Source: an uncultured Clostridia bacterium
GTDB taxonomy: Bacteria; Bacillota_I; Bacilli_A; RF39; UBA660
Assembly: GCA_946533175.1 (NCBI GenBank)
Contig: CAMNBS010000013.1
Span: 1 to 20,222 of the forward strand
DNA: 20,222 nucleotides
Direction of reading: 5' to 3'
Shown here: piece by piece, positions 1 to 6,718 of the stretch
How positions within the stretch are numbered: position 1 is the first letter of the stretch
How the letters are laid out: each line of letters opens with the position of its first letter
Translations under genes and position numbers: made by a program
The notes under the pieces: model-generated
The model's input: the letters and a program-made list of their open reading frames with translations, nothing else
Database searches by the model: none
What the model was told of the DNA's origin: nothing

Positions 1-509
1 CGTCTAGCGATACTATATAAACTATCACCACTTTGAACAGTATAAACGTTTTGTTCATTAAGATAGTTAGTTATTCCTCGATAAATATTATTAGCAAGAG
101 ATGTGTTGTTTAATAAATTATTTCCATATTTTATAATAATACTTTCATTATTTTTTATGTCTCTTAATATCTCATAATAATCTAAATTAGTATTCGTTCC
201 AGAACGTAGTTGATAATATTTTGAAACGTTAAAATTATTAATTAATTGATTATTAATTGTTTTTGCAAAAGAATCTGTATCTCGTAATGAATAAACTATT
301 TCTATAGTATTATTATCATTATTTATTTTATTACTAATAATAATGTTTTTTTTATTACTATCCTTAATTATCTTTATTTTTTCATCAAAAGGAATATTAT
401 TGTCTAAAAATGTTACAGAATAATTATTTTCTAAAAATAAATTATATAATTGTTCACTCAATTCTAATATATTAGAATTGTCAAATTCAATAAATATTTC
501 ATAATTCAT
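1..509 (-). CDS. LysM protein with degenerate amidase_3-like N-terminus (3' end outside window)
   Basis: The first 169 codons are visible, reading from an ATG at 509 off the left edge. Residues about 1-155 follow the layout of an N-acetylmuramoyl-L-alanine amidase (Amidase_3) domain: an opening beta strand (YEIFIEF), a strand where SIHAN normally sits (NIIISNKIN), a segment like 'DSFAKTINNQL', the 'LRSGTNTNLDYYEILRD' region and a 'SIIIKYG' strand. The zinc ligands of the family (His in DPGHGG, Glu, His in SIHAN, Glu before the C-terminal GF) are not apparent, so the domain looks non-catalytic. It runs into YTVQSGDSLYSIAR, a typical start of a LysM peptidoglycan-binding repeat. There is no clear signal peptide and no obvious Shine-Dalgarno site. 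An in-frame TAG at 515-513, just upstream, rules out an earlier start. LysM assignment is firm; the amidase relationship is pattern-based. It is divergent from the SPOR gene at 604. Confidence 0.75.
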   Translation of the reverse strand, partial: MNYEIFIEFDNSNILELSEQLYNLFLENNYSVTFLDNNIPFDEKIKIIKDSNKKNIIISNKINNDNNTIEIVYSLRDTDSFAKTINNQLINNFNVSKYYQLRSGTNTNLDYYEILRDIKNNESIIIKYGNNLLNNTSLANNIYRGITNYLNEQNVYTVQSGDSLYSIAR

Positions 510-592
510 ATACTATATTTTATGTAATTATTCAAAAAAATATCTTTTTATTCGACATTTTTTTTAAAATCATTTTGATACTATTATCATAC

Positions 593-606
593 GGAGGTGA
601 ATTATA
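593..606 (+). promoter_or_regulatory. Strong Shine-Dalgarno site placed for an ATA start codon
   Basis: GGAGGTGA (593-600) is the best ribosome binding site in the window. No ATG, GTG or TTG follows at normal distance: the first canonical start, TTG at 616, lies 15 nt after it. ATA at 604-606 lies 6 nt after GGAGG, matching other genes here (about 7 nt after the GG in GGTGATAATATG before radC and spoIVFA). The encoded N-terminus, (M)KKNLGIIIL, is a typical membrane-anchor start. Confidence 0.6.
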
Positions 607-1044
607 AAAAAAAACTTGGGAATTATTATACTTGCTATTTTTGTTTGTTTGGTTTTTACTAAAGCTTTATTTTCAACATATCAAAATGAACAGTCCATAA
701 CAAGTGAGGGAAATGTTTATTATTTACAATATGGATCTTATGTTAACGAATTGGTTATGAAAGATATTGTTAGTAAACTAGATAATTATGCTATGGTTGT
801 TAAAGATAATAAATATTATGTTTATTTAGGAGCTTATCCTAGTTTAGAGAATGCTCTTAATATGCAAAAATACTATGAAGAAAATAATATTTATATTTAC
901 CTAAAAAATGATTATTTAGAAAATGAAGATACTTTATTGAAAATAAAAGCTTTAGATAATGAAGCTTCAAATGTTACTAATAAAAAAGATTTATATGCTA
1001 TTAATCAAAAAATTATTAATGTCTTAAAAACAAGTACAAAATAA
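604..1044 (+). CDS. Membrane-anchored SPOR-domain protein, probable SpoIIB counterpart
   Basis: A short N-terminal basic segment (KKN) and one transmembrane helix (about residues 5-22) are followed by a SPOR-like domain at about 37-105. Visible landmarks are 'YYLQYGSYVNE' and 'YYVYLGAYPSLENALNMQKYY', the two strand-helix halves of the fold. SPOR domains bind glycan strands stripped of stem peptides, usually at septa. In Bacillus subtilis the SPOR protein SpoIIB lies upstream of radC-mreBCD and helps septal wall dissolution in engulfment; position, topology and domain match, so a SpoIIB role is inferred. I place the start at ATA 604 because of the Shine-Dalgarno site at 593-600; a canonical-codon reading would begin at TTG 616 and lose MKKN. 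The tail beyond residue 110 is polar and unrecognised. First gene of a run reaching spoIVFB. No convincing promoter is seen in 510-592. Confidence 0.75.
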   Translation: MKKNLGIIILAIFVCLVFTKALFSTYQNEQSITSEGNVYYLQYGSYVNELVMKDIVSKLDNYAMVVKDNKYYVYLGAYPSLENALNMQKYYEENNIYIYLKNDYLENEDTLLKIKALDNEASNVTNKKDLYAINQKIINVLKTSTK

Positions 1045-1071
1045 ATCTAGTATATTAATATTGGTGATAAT

Positions 1072-1758
1072 ATGAAAATAAAAGATTTACCTTGTGAAGA
1101 ACGTCCAAGAGAAAGACTTCTTAAAATAGGAATTGAAAATATTAGTAATGAAGAATTATTAGCCATAATACTTAAAACCGGTTCTTATGGTGTTTCGGTT
1201 AAAGAAATGGCTGGTCAAATTTTATCTAAAATTAAATCGTTAAACAATTTAGATAAAATAAATATTAATACATTTCAAGACATTAAAGGATTAGGTAAAG
1301 TAAAAACAATTGAGATAATGGCTAGTATTGAATTGGGAAAAAGAATATTTTTAGAATGTACCGAAAAGAGTAATATTATATATAATAATCCAGATATAAT
1401 TTTTAAGAATAACAGATATTTATTTTATGAAAAAAAACAAGAATATTTTTATTGTTTATATTTAGATAATAAGAATAAATTAATTGAAAGGAAATTGTTA
1501 TTTATGGGAACTATTAATCGTAGTATTGTTCATCCAAGAGAAATTTTTAAAGAAGCTTATCTTTCATCTGCTTCAGGAATTATTTGTATGCATAATCATC
1601 CTAGCGGAGATATTCATCCAAGTATGGAAGATATTCATCTTACTAAATCGTTAATTGAAATTGGTAAATTACAGGGAATAAATATTATTGATCATATGAT
1701 TATTAGCGATAATCAATATTATAGTTTTTATAATAATCAAAAGGATTTATTCCTATGA
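1072..1758 (+). CDS. radC: RadC family JAB/MPN protein
   Basis: A 228-residue protein with the RadC N-terminus (KIKDLPCEERPRERLL), a helix-hairpin-helix segment (IKGLGKVKTIEIMASIELGKR, about 68-92) and an MPN domain. The JAMM metal site is intact: H174-N-H176-PSGD followed by D187 (HxHx10D). RadC was long named a DNA repair protein, but its enzymatic role is unsettled; the motif predicts a zinc hydrolase. The start ATG has GGTGATAAT directly upstream. The stop TGA overlaps the mreC start as ATGA (1755-1758), so translation is probably coupled. Its place beside mreC matches Bacillus subtilis, where mreB sits between the two; here mreB is missing. Confidence 0.95.
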   Translation: MKIKDLPCEERPRERLLKIGIENISNEELLAIILKTGSYGVSVKEMAGQILSKIKSLNNLDKININTFQDIKGLGKVKTIEIMASIELGKRIFLECTEKSNIIYNNPDIIFKNNRYLFYEKKQEYFYCLYLDNKNKLIERKLLFMGTINRSIVHPREIFKEAYLSSASGIICMHNHPSGDIHPSMEDIHLTKSLIEIGKLQGINIIDHMIISDNQYYSFYNNQKDLFL

Positions 1759-2501
1759 TTAGAATTAGAAGTTTAATTATTATTTTAATTTTATATTTAA
1801 TTGGATATTTTTCTATTATTTATAATATTAATATATTATATCCATATTATTATTTAAAAGATATGGTATTATATCCTGTTAGAGCATTAGAAAGTAAAGA
1901 AATTACTTTATCAGATACTCAAAATAATACTTTATTAGAAGCGAAAAATAATGATATTGAAGAATTAAAAAAATTATTAAAAATTCAAAATATTACCAGT
2001 GATTTTAATTATCTAAATGCAACTGTGATTGAAAGAAATCGCGAATATTGGTTTAATACAATGACAATTAATAAGGGAAGTAAAGATGGTTTGACTATTG
2101 ATATGGCGGTTATTAATGGCGATGGTTTAATTGGAAGAATTAGCGCTCTTCGTGATTATACAGCAGATATAAAGCTAATTACAACAAATGATGTAACTAA
2201 TAAAATTAGTGTTTTAATTCAAAATAATGAAAAAAATGTTTATGGTATTATGTCGGGTTATGATATAGAAAATAATTTATTGAAAGTAATTGTTCAAGAT
2301 AATAAGATACAACCCAATGATTTAGTTACAACAACTGGAATGGGAGGAATATTTCCTAGTGGTATTTTAATTGGAAAAGTAATTGATATTATTACGGAAA
2401 ATGATGAAGTGACAAAAGTTGCACGAGTAAAACCATCGGCTATAATTGAAGGAGTTAAATATGTTAGTGTCTTACAAAGAAAAACGATATTGGATAATTA
2501 G
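1755..2501 (+). CDS. mreC: Rod shape-determining protein MreC
   Basis: A 248-residue MreC. It has an N-terminal transmembrane helix (about 5-23), a polar helical stretch suited to the MreC coiled coil (about 50-85) and an extracytoplasmic beta-domain. Family landmarks are 'WFNTMTINKGSKDGL' near 95 and the C-terminal 'TTGMGGIFPSGILIGKV' near 195. MreC scaffolds the elongasome outside the membrane, linking MreD, RodA and penicillin-binding proteins to the cytoskeleton. It starts inside the radC stop (ATGA) and its end overlaps mreD by about 41 nt, so the genes are tightly coupled. No mreB is adjacent; the filament gene must lie elsewhere or be absent. Confidence 0.95.
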   Translation: MIRIRSLIIILILYLIGYFSIIYNINILYPYYYLKDMVLYPVRALESKEITLSDTQNNTLLEAKNNDIEELKKLLKIQNITSDFNYLNATVIERNREYWFNTMTINKGSKDGLTIDMAVINGDGLIGRISALRDYTADIKLITTNDVTNKISVLIQNNEKNVYGIMSGYDIENNLLKVIVQDNKIQPNDLVTTTGMGGIFPSGILIGKVIDIITENDEVTKVARVKPSAIIEGVKYVSVLQRKTILDN

Positions 2502-2961
2502 TATATTAGTTCTTTTTTTAGATGGTATTATATCTTATTATCTACCCAGCTATTTTAATAAATTAAGTCTCTTTTATCCAATGTTGACTATTAGCTTAAT
2601 TCCTTTTTTATATAGAGGTAATAAAAGAAAGTATTATTATTTTGTTTTTATACTAGGAATAATTTATGATTTATTATATTGTAATATTTTTCTTTTTAAT
2701 GCATTAATTTTTCTTTTCTTAAGTAAAATTGATATAAAAGTATTAAAACTATTAAAAGATAATTTCTTTCTTTATCTCGGATTAATTGTTCTTAATATTG
2801 TTATTTATGATGGAATTTGCTTTTTTTTATTAATATTAACTAAGTATGCTAATTATCCAATTAATCATTTGTTTTATAAAATAGAGCATAGTTTACTATT
2901 AAATATTTTGTCGGGAATTTGGTTCTTCTTTATATTCAAAAAAAACAAAATACCATCATAA
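2461..2961 (+). CDS. mreD: Rod shape-determining protein MreD
   Basis: A 166-residue, very hydrophobic protein with about five membrane segments (near 11-28, 40-55, 62-95, 107-130 and 143-160). It starts at ATG 2461 behind GAAGGAG, inside the end of mreC; a TTG at 2446 is upstream but lies before that ribosome site. Size, topology and position directly after mreC identify it as MreD, which works with MreC in cell-wall elongation; sequence motifs in this family are weak, so the call rests mostly on context. A 17-nt gap separates it from spoIVFA. Confidence 0.88.
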   Translation: MLVSYKEKRYWIISILVLFLDGIISYYLPSYFNKLSLFYPMLTISLIPFLYRGNKRKYYYFVFILGIIYDLLYCNIFLFNALIFLFLSKIDIKVLKLLKDNFFLYLGLIVLNIVIYDGICFFLLILTKYANYPINHLFYKIEHSLLLNILSGIWFFFIFKKNKIPS

Positions 2962-2978
2962 AATGTACTGGTGATAAT

Positions 2979-3560
2979 ATGAAATATAAGTGTTTAGAAA
3001 AATTAGTTCATCAAAAAGAGAAAAAGGGTAGTCGATTAATTCGCTTTTTTAATAAAGTATTAATGGCTATTTTTTTAGGATTAGTTTTTTTAATTGTTAT
3101 GGAATATAGTCCTAAATTTAAAACTTTTATGCATGAAGATGTTTTGAATAAAAATATTTCTTTTGGTTTTCTAGGTAAACTTTATAATCAATATTTTGGA
3201 AAAATTCTTCCAAATAATGAAGAGAAAACCTTAGAAGTATTTAATGAAAAAATAAATTATCAAAAAAAGGAAAAGTATGATGATGGTTGGAAACTTACCG
3301 TTAGTGATAATTATCTGGTTCCATCAATAAATAATGGTATTGTTGTTTTTATTGGTGAAAAAGAAGGAATTGGTAAAGTTATTACTATTGAACAAGATGA
3401 TGGAATAACCCTTACTTATGGAAATATATCTAATTCCAATTTAAAACTATACGATTATGTTGTGAAAGGGAATTTTTTAGGGGAGGTTAATGGAACAACA
3501 TTGTATCTTACAATTTTAAAAGGTAATCAATATCTTGATGTTGAAACATATTTATCTTGA
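2979..3560 (+). CDS. spoIVFA: SpoIVFA-like sporulation protein with degenerate M23 domain
   Basis: A 193-residue protein starting at ATG 2979 after GGTGATAAT. A cytoplasmic basic N-terminus leads into one transmembrane helix (about 28-42), a linker, and a C-terminal LytM/M23-type beta fold (about 112-190). Fold landmarks are 'NGIVVFIGEKEGIGKVITIEQDDGITLTYGNI' in two halves, then 'YDYVVKGNFLGEVNG' and a final 'YLDVETYL'. The M23 zinc ligands (the first His, the Asp and the HxH pair) are absent, as expected for SpoIVFA, which is not an enzyme: it holds the SpoIVFB protease in check with BofA in the mother-cell membrane around the forespore until SpoIVB cleaves it. The gene ends 23 nt inside spoIVFB, supporting the pairing. 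Confidence 0.85.
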   Translation: MKYKCLEKLVHQKEKKGSRLIRFFNKVLMAIFLGLVFLIVMEYSPKFKTFMHEDVLNKNISFGFLGKLYNQYFGKILPNNEEKTLEVFNEKINYQKKEKYDDGWKLTVSDNYLVPSINNGIVVFIGEKEGIGKVITIEQDDGITLTYGNISNSNLKLYDYVVKGNFLGEVNGTTLYLTILKGNQYLDVETYLS

Positions 3561-4251
3561 TAAAACAACCATTTTTTTTCTTTTAATTATTATTTTAACA
3601 GGAAATTTTAATCATGTCTTTCCTTATTTTAGTCTTTTAATGATTCATGAGATGGGGCATGCTTTATGTGGTGTAATATTAGGATATGAATTAGATAAAA
3701 TAACTATTTATCCATATGGTGGTGTCACAACTTTTAATTTACCTATAAATATTCCATTAAAAAAAGAGCTGCTAATTCTTCTTTTTGGTCCTATTTTTCA
3801 AATAATAGGATATTTTTTTCTAAAATCATTTAAAGATATTAGTTTATATCACTATACACTTTTAATTTTTAATTTATTACCTATATATCCACTAGATGGT
3901 GGAAGAATACTAAATATTTTATTGGGATATGTTTTTAATTATTTAAAAAGCTTTTATATAACCTTTATTTTATCTCTTTTATTTATTACTAATCTTTTTC
4001 TTTTAAATATCAAGGAGTTTAATTTAACACTTTTTATGACATTGATCACTGTTTTAGGTAAATTAATAAATTTATATAAGAAACGATATTTGTATTATAA
4101 TCGTTTTTTATTAGAAAGATATTTATATAATTATATTTTTAAAAAAGTTCGTATTATTAAGAATGTTCATGGTTTATATCGCGATACACGACATTTTATT
4201 AATTATGAAGAAGAGAAAAGGTTTCTAAAAAAATACTTTGAAAGAAAATAA
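3538..4251 (+). CDS. spoIVFB: SpoIVFB intramembrane metalloprotease (M50B, pro-sigma-K processing)
   Basis: A 237-residue polytopic protein of the M50 site-2 protease family. The zinc motif HEMGH is at H37-E38/H41 and the third ligand region LLPIYPLDGGR places the Asp at 120, both in hydrophobic surroundings. SpoIVFB cuts pro-sigma-K in the mother cell. The Bacillus subtilis protein is about 288 residues with a C-terminal CBS domain; here the region after about 180 is a shorter basic tail (LYKKRYLYYNRFLLERYLYN...), so the CBS domain looks reduced or missing. I start at ATG 3538 (a TTG at 3535 is adjacent); there is no strong Shine-Dalgarno site, and the gene overlaps spoIVFA by 23 nt, so it is probably coupled. 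It ends the operon at a convergent terminator. Confidence 0.92.
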   Translation: MLKHIYLDKTTIFFLLIIILTGNFNHVFPYFSLLMIHEMGHALCGVILGYELDKITIYPYGGVTTFNLPINIPLKKELLILLFGPIFQIIGYFFLKSFKDISLYHYTLLIFNLLPIYPLDGGRILNILLGYVFNYLKSFYITFILSLLFITNLFLLNIKEFNLTLFMTLITVLGKLINLYKKRYLYYNRFLLERYLYNYIFKKVRIIKNVHGLYRDTRHFINYEEEKRFLKKYFERK

Positions 4252-4283
4252 AAAAACTTTATAGAAATTAATCTATAAAGTTT
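4251..4283 (-). terminator. Shared hairpin terminator between spoIVFB and the DUF2207 gene
   Basis: A perfect 12-bp inverted repeat, AAACTTTATAGA (4254-4265) and its complement (4272-4283), has a 6-nt loop. On the minus strand it is followed by a run of T (complement of 4251-4256), a classic intrinsic terminator for the DUF2207 gene, whose stop codon it touches. On the plus strand it follows the spoIVFB stop but lacks a T tract, so it would be weaker in that direction. Confidence 0.8.
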
Positions 4284-6003
4284 AACGACTTCCTCCACCA
4301 GAGAAACCGCCTCCACCGAAGGAGCCTCCGCCACCTCCACCAGAAGAGAATCCTCCACCACCAGATGAATAATGTTCTGCAGCGCTTCTAGCTCCTGATG
4401 CAGCTTTAGTAGTACTGGATGAAATATTATTAATAATAATTATGGTATCAAAGTCAATATTATTTTGTTGAAGTAATTCTGGATATAAATTTTTAAGTTG
4501 TTTAGCAACTTTATCTGCAATTCCAAAAAGATAAGCAAACATCAAGTATTCATCCCAAATATGAACTTCAATTGTCTCTCTTGTATTAATATTTGAAAAT
4601 TCTTGTAAGAATTTTTTGAGACCATATAGTTTTTTACTTTCTTCATAAATGATGTCATCCATAACATTTTTCTTTTTGCATTCATTTTTGTCAATTCTTT
4701 TATGGATATGACCAATTGTTTCAAGTCTTGTAATTTCATCGTTTTTAATATTGGCGAATAAGTTAAAGAATTCATTATAATGATATCGAGCCCATTTCTC
4801 AAATTCTTTTGGTTCAAGTATTCCATCTTCACTGGCTTCATACATCAAATCAAATAATTTTTTCTCATTCGGAAGATCAAAGGTAGGGGAGTGAGTTAAA
4901 TCAAGACATGATGTTTCTTTTTTGAAAAGGCCAGTTTCTTTTTTTATGAAAGTAATCTTTTCTTGTTTAACCCATTTTAAAATAATAGCTCCTAAAATAT
5001 TGGTTTCTTTATAATCAAAGTTATTTAAAAATAATAAAGCATTGGCATAATAAATATTCTTATCACAAGGAATATCCCGAAAATTTGGTACTTCTTTTTT
5101 ATTAATAGTTTTATTGTTTTTATATCCATAGCTTGGCGTCATTCCTTGAATAGTTTTACCTATACCAAAAATTGCTCCACCTACAAAAAGAAAATGAATG
5201 AGACCAGATAATTTATTAAAAAGATTACTTAAAAAATTAGTATTATTTTTGGGATAATTGTTATAATTATCATCATTATTATAATCATATTTGAATGTTC
5301 CTTCTTCAGCTGTTTTATACACATCATCAAATGTTTGAAAATAACTGACATAGTTCGTTGTTTTAAAAGTATTGGAAGGAAATTTAACTAGTAAAACCAT
5401 ATAGTTATTATTCATTGTAGAATCTTCACTATTAGATGCTTCAATAACTCCATCTTTAACATAAGCATATCCTTTGTAACCATATCCCCAGACATCAAGG
5501 GTATCTGGAAAAGAATAAAAGCTTTTTAAAGTTACATTCATTTTTTCAAAATTAACATTTTGAAAGATAGGATTTAGTGTCCAATACATTACTTGAGAGT
5601 CATTGGTGTTAAAAATATAATTAGATATATTGTATTTTAAAGTAAATACATGCTCATTATAATCAAATTTTCCAAAACATAATTCGGTATCTCCATTATT
5701 GTAATTAATTCCATAATAGCCTCTTTTTTGTTCTAGAGATTCGTTAATATTCCAATTTTTTCTTTGTAAAGGATTTCCATCCATAGAAACAGTGAAATTG
5801 GTAATATTGGAATTACCTAAATCTCGTAATGGTTTGTACCATTCGGTTCCATCATCTCCTTTAACATGCCACTTTTCAGTAATGGATGCATTGGCATTTT
5901 CATCAATATATATGTCCATATCGATACTATAAATAGTATTTTTGGCAGAAACATTAAAAGAAAAGCTTAAAAAAAGAATCATGAAATATATTATTTTTTT
6001 CAT
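4282..6003 (-). CDS. DUF2207 domain membrane protein with Gly-rich tail
   Basis: A 573-residue protein. A signal peptide ends near VSA-KN (residue 20), followed by an extracytoplasmic DUF2207 beta-domain ('YSIDMDIYIDENANASITEKW', about 24-215), one clear transmembrane helix (about 266-284), a cytoplasmic helical region, and a tail of 28 residues (546-573) made of Gly, Ser and Phe. The segment 'IWDEYLMFAYLFGIADKVAKQL' near 485 is typical of the family's C-terminal half. Many members have further membrane helices in the middle; here that stretch (about 400-440) is charged, so only one internal helix remains. The family's function is unknown. GAGGTGG precedes the ATG. The gene is monocistronic, with its own promoter (6029-6057) and terminator. 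Confidence 0.88.
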   Translation of the reverse strand: MKKIIYFMILFLSFSFNVSAKNTIYSIDMDIYIDENANASITEKWHVKGDDGTEWYKPLRDLGNSNITNFTVSMDGNPLQRKNWNINESLEQKRGYYGINYNNGDTELCFGKFDYNEHVFTLKYNISNYIFNTNDSQVMYWTLNPIFQNVNFEKMNVTLKSFYSFPDTLDVWGYGYKGYAYVKDGVIEASNSEDSTMNNNYMVLLVKFPSNTFKTTNYVSYFQTFDDVYKTAEEGTFKYDYNNDDNYNNYPKNNTNFLSNLFNKLSGLIHFLFVGGAIFGIGKTIQGMTPSYGYKNNKTINKKEVPNFRDIPCDKNIYYANALLFLNNFDYKETNILGAIILKWVKQEKITFIKKETGLFKKETSCLDLTHSPTFDLPNEKKLFDLMYEASEDGILEPKEFEKWARYHYNEFFNLFANIKNDEITRLETIGHIHKRIDKNECKKKNVMDDIIYEESKKLYGLKKFLQEFSNINTRETIEVHIWDEYLMFAYLFGIADKVAKQLKNLYPELLQQNNIDFDTIIIINNISSSTTKAASGARSAAEHYSSGGGGFSSGGGGGGSFGGGGFSGGGSR

Positions 6004-6028
6004 TATAAAACCACCTCTTCATTATAAA

Positions 6029-6057
6029 AGTATATCAAATTTATTATTTATTTACAA
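6029..6057 (-). promoter_or_regulatory. Sigma-A-type promoter for the DUF2207 gene
   Basis: On the minus strand, TTGTAA (6057-6052) and TATACT (6034-6029) are separated by exactly 17 nt. The predicted start, near 6022, leaves a leader of about 20 nt that includes the GAGGTGG ribosome site. Confidence 0.65.
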
Positions 6058-6089
6058 TATTGGAAAAAATAATTATTTTTCATGAAATT

Positions 6090-6118
6090 TTGTAGCGTAA
6101 AAATCATTTTTGTAGTAT
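6090..6118 (+). promoter_or_regulatory. Probable promoter for the DUF308-glucosaminidase pair
   Basis: TTGTAG (6090-6095) and TAGTAT (6113-6118) are 17 nt apart, 20 nt upstream of the ATG at 6139. The box sequences are only moderate. The near-repeat ATTTTGTAG / ATTTTTGTAG (6087-6095, 6106-6115) overlaps both boxes and may be coincidence in AT-rich DNA. Confidence 0.45.
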
Positions 6119-6138
6119 GATATGACTAGGTGAGAAAA

Positions 6139-6708
6139 ATGGAAGTATTAAAGAAATTTAAGGCAAGTAGTTATGCTGTTATGGTAATTTATATTATTGT
6201 TGGATTAATTATGCTTTTAAATCCTAGTTTCATTGGTAATGCTGTTAATTATGTTATTGGAGTATTACTTATCATATATGGTCTTATATATACTGTTTCA
6301 GAATATCAAAAAAATCGAGATTCTGGTAAGTTTGATTTATTAGCAGGAGTTCTTTGTATTAGTTTTGGATTATTTTTAATTGTTCATAAAGATATTTTGT
6401 TATCATTAATTCCTTTTTCATGTGGAGTTATAATTTTAATGGATTCAGTCGGATGTATTATTAAAAGCTTTAGTCTCAAAAAATTACAGTTTACTAGATG
6501 GTGGATTAATCTAATAGTAGGTTTTATTTTGTTAGGATTTAGTATCTATATTATATTGCATGCTGAAGAAATAACGGAATTATTGATTAAAATTATAGGA
6601 GGTATTTTGATTTTTGATGCACTTTTTGATTTAATTACATCAATCAGAATTAATCGAAAAGTTGGTAAAATTGAAAGTGAAGAAAATGCTATAATTGTTA
6701 AAGATTAA
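6139..6708 (+). CDS. DUF308 (HdeD-like) membrane protein
   Basis: A 189-residue protein with about six membrane helices arranged as pairs (near 13-30, 36-53, 67-82, 85-105, 121-143 and 149-168), with the repeated 'LIVGFILLGFSIYII' / 'IGGILIFDALFDLI' style of DUF308 proteins, which include enterobacterial HdeD (acid resistance). Function here is unknown. The ATG at 6139 follows AGGTGA; a GTG at 6130 is part of that ribosome site and is not used. The next gene starts 10 nt after the stop, so the two are co-transcribed. Confidence 0.8.
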   Translation: MEVLKKFKASSYAVMVIYIIVGLIMLLNPSFIGNAVNYVIGVLLIIYGLIYTVSEYQKNRDSGKFDLLAGVLCISFGLFLIVHKDILLSLIPFSCGVIILMDSVGCIIKSFSLKKLQFTRWWINLIVGFILLGFSIYIILHAEEITELLIKIIGGILIFDALFDLITSIRINRKVGKIESEENAIIVKD

Positions 6709-6718
6709 AGGAGGTTAT

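Noticed and set aside
510..592. Promoter for the SPOR-radC-mre operon or a leaderless promoter for the divergent LysM gene
   Set aside because: Boxes such as TACTAT (579-584) or TTGAAT on the minus strand lack a partner at proper distance or would start transcription inside the ribosome site or coding region.
2979..3560. Active M23 endopeptidase
   Set aside because: The fold is M23-like, but the zinc-binding His and Asp residues are missing and the neighbour is spoIVFB, so SpoIVFA is the better reading.
4542..4841. Open frame of 99 codons on the minus strand inside the DUF2207 gene
   Set aside because: It is a shifted frame of a well-supported gene and has no recognisable domain or ribosome site.
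6087..6115. Short direct repeat ATTTTGTAG / ATTTTTGTAG, possible operator
   Set aside because: Only two imperfect copies in AT-rich DNA, overlapping a predicted promoter; insufficient for an operator call.
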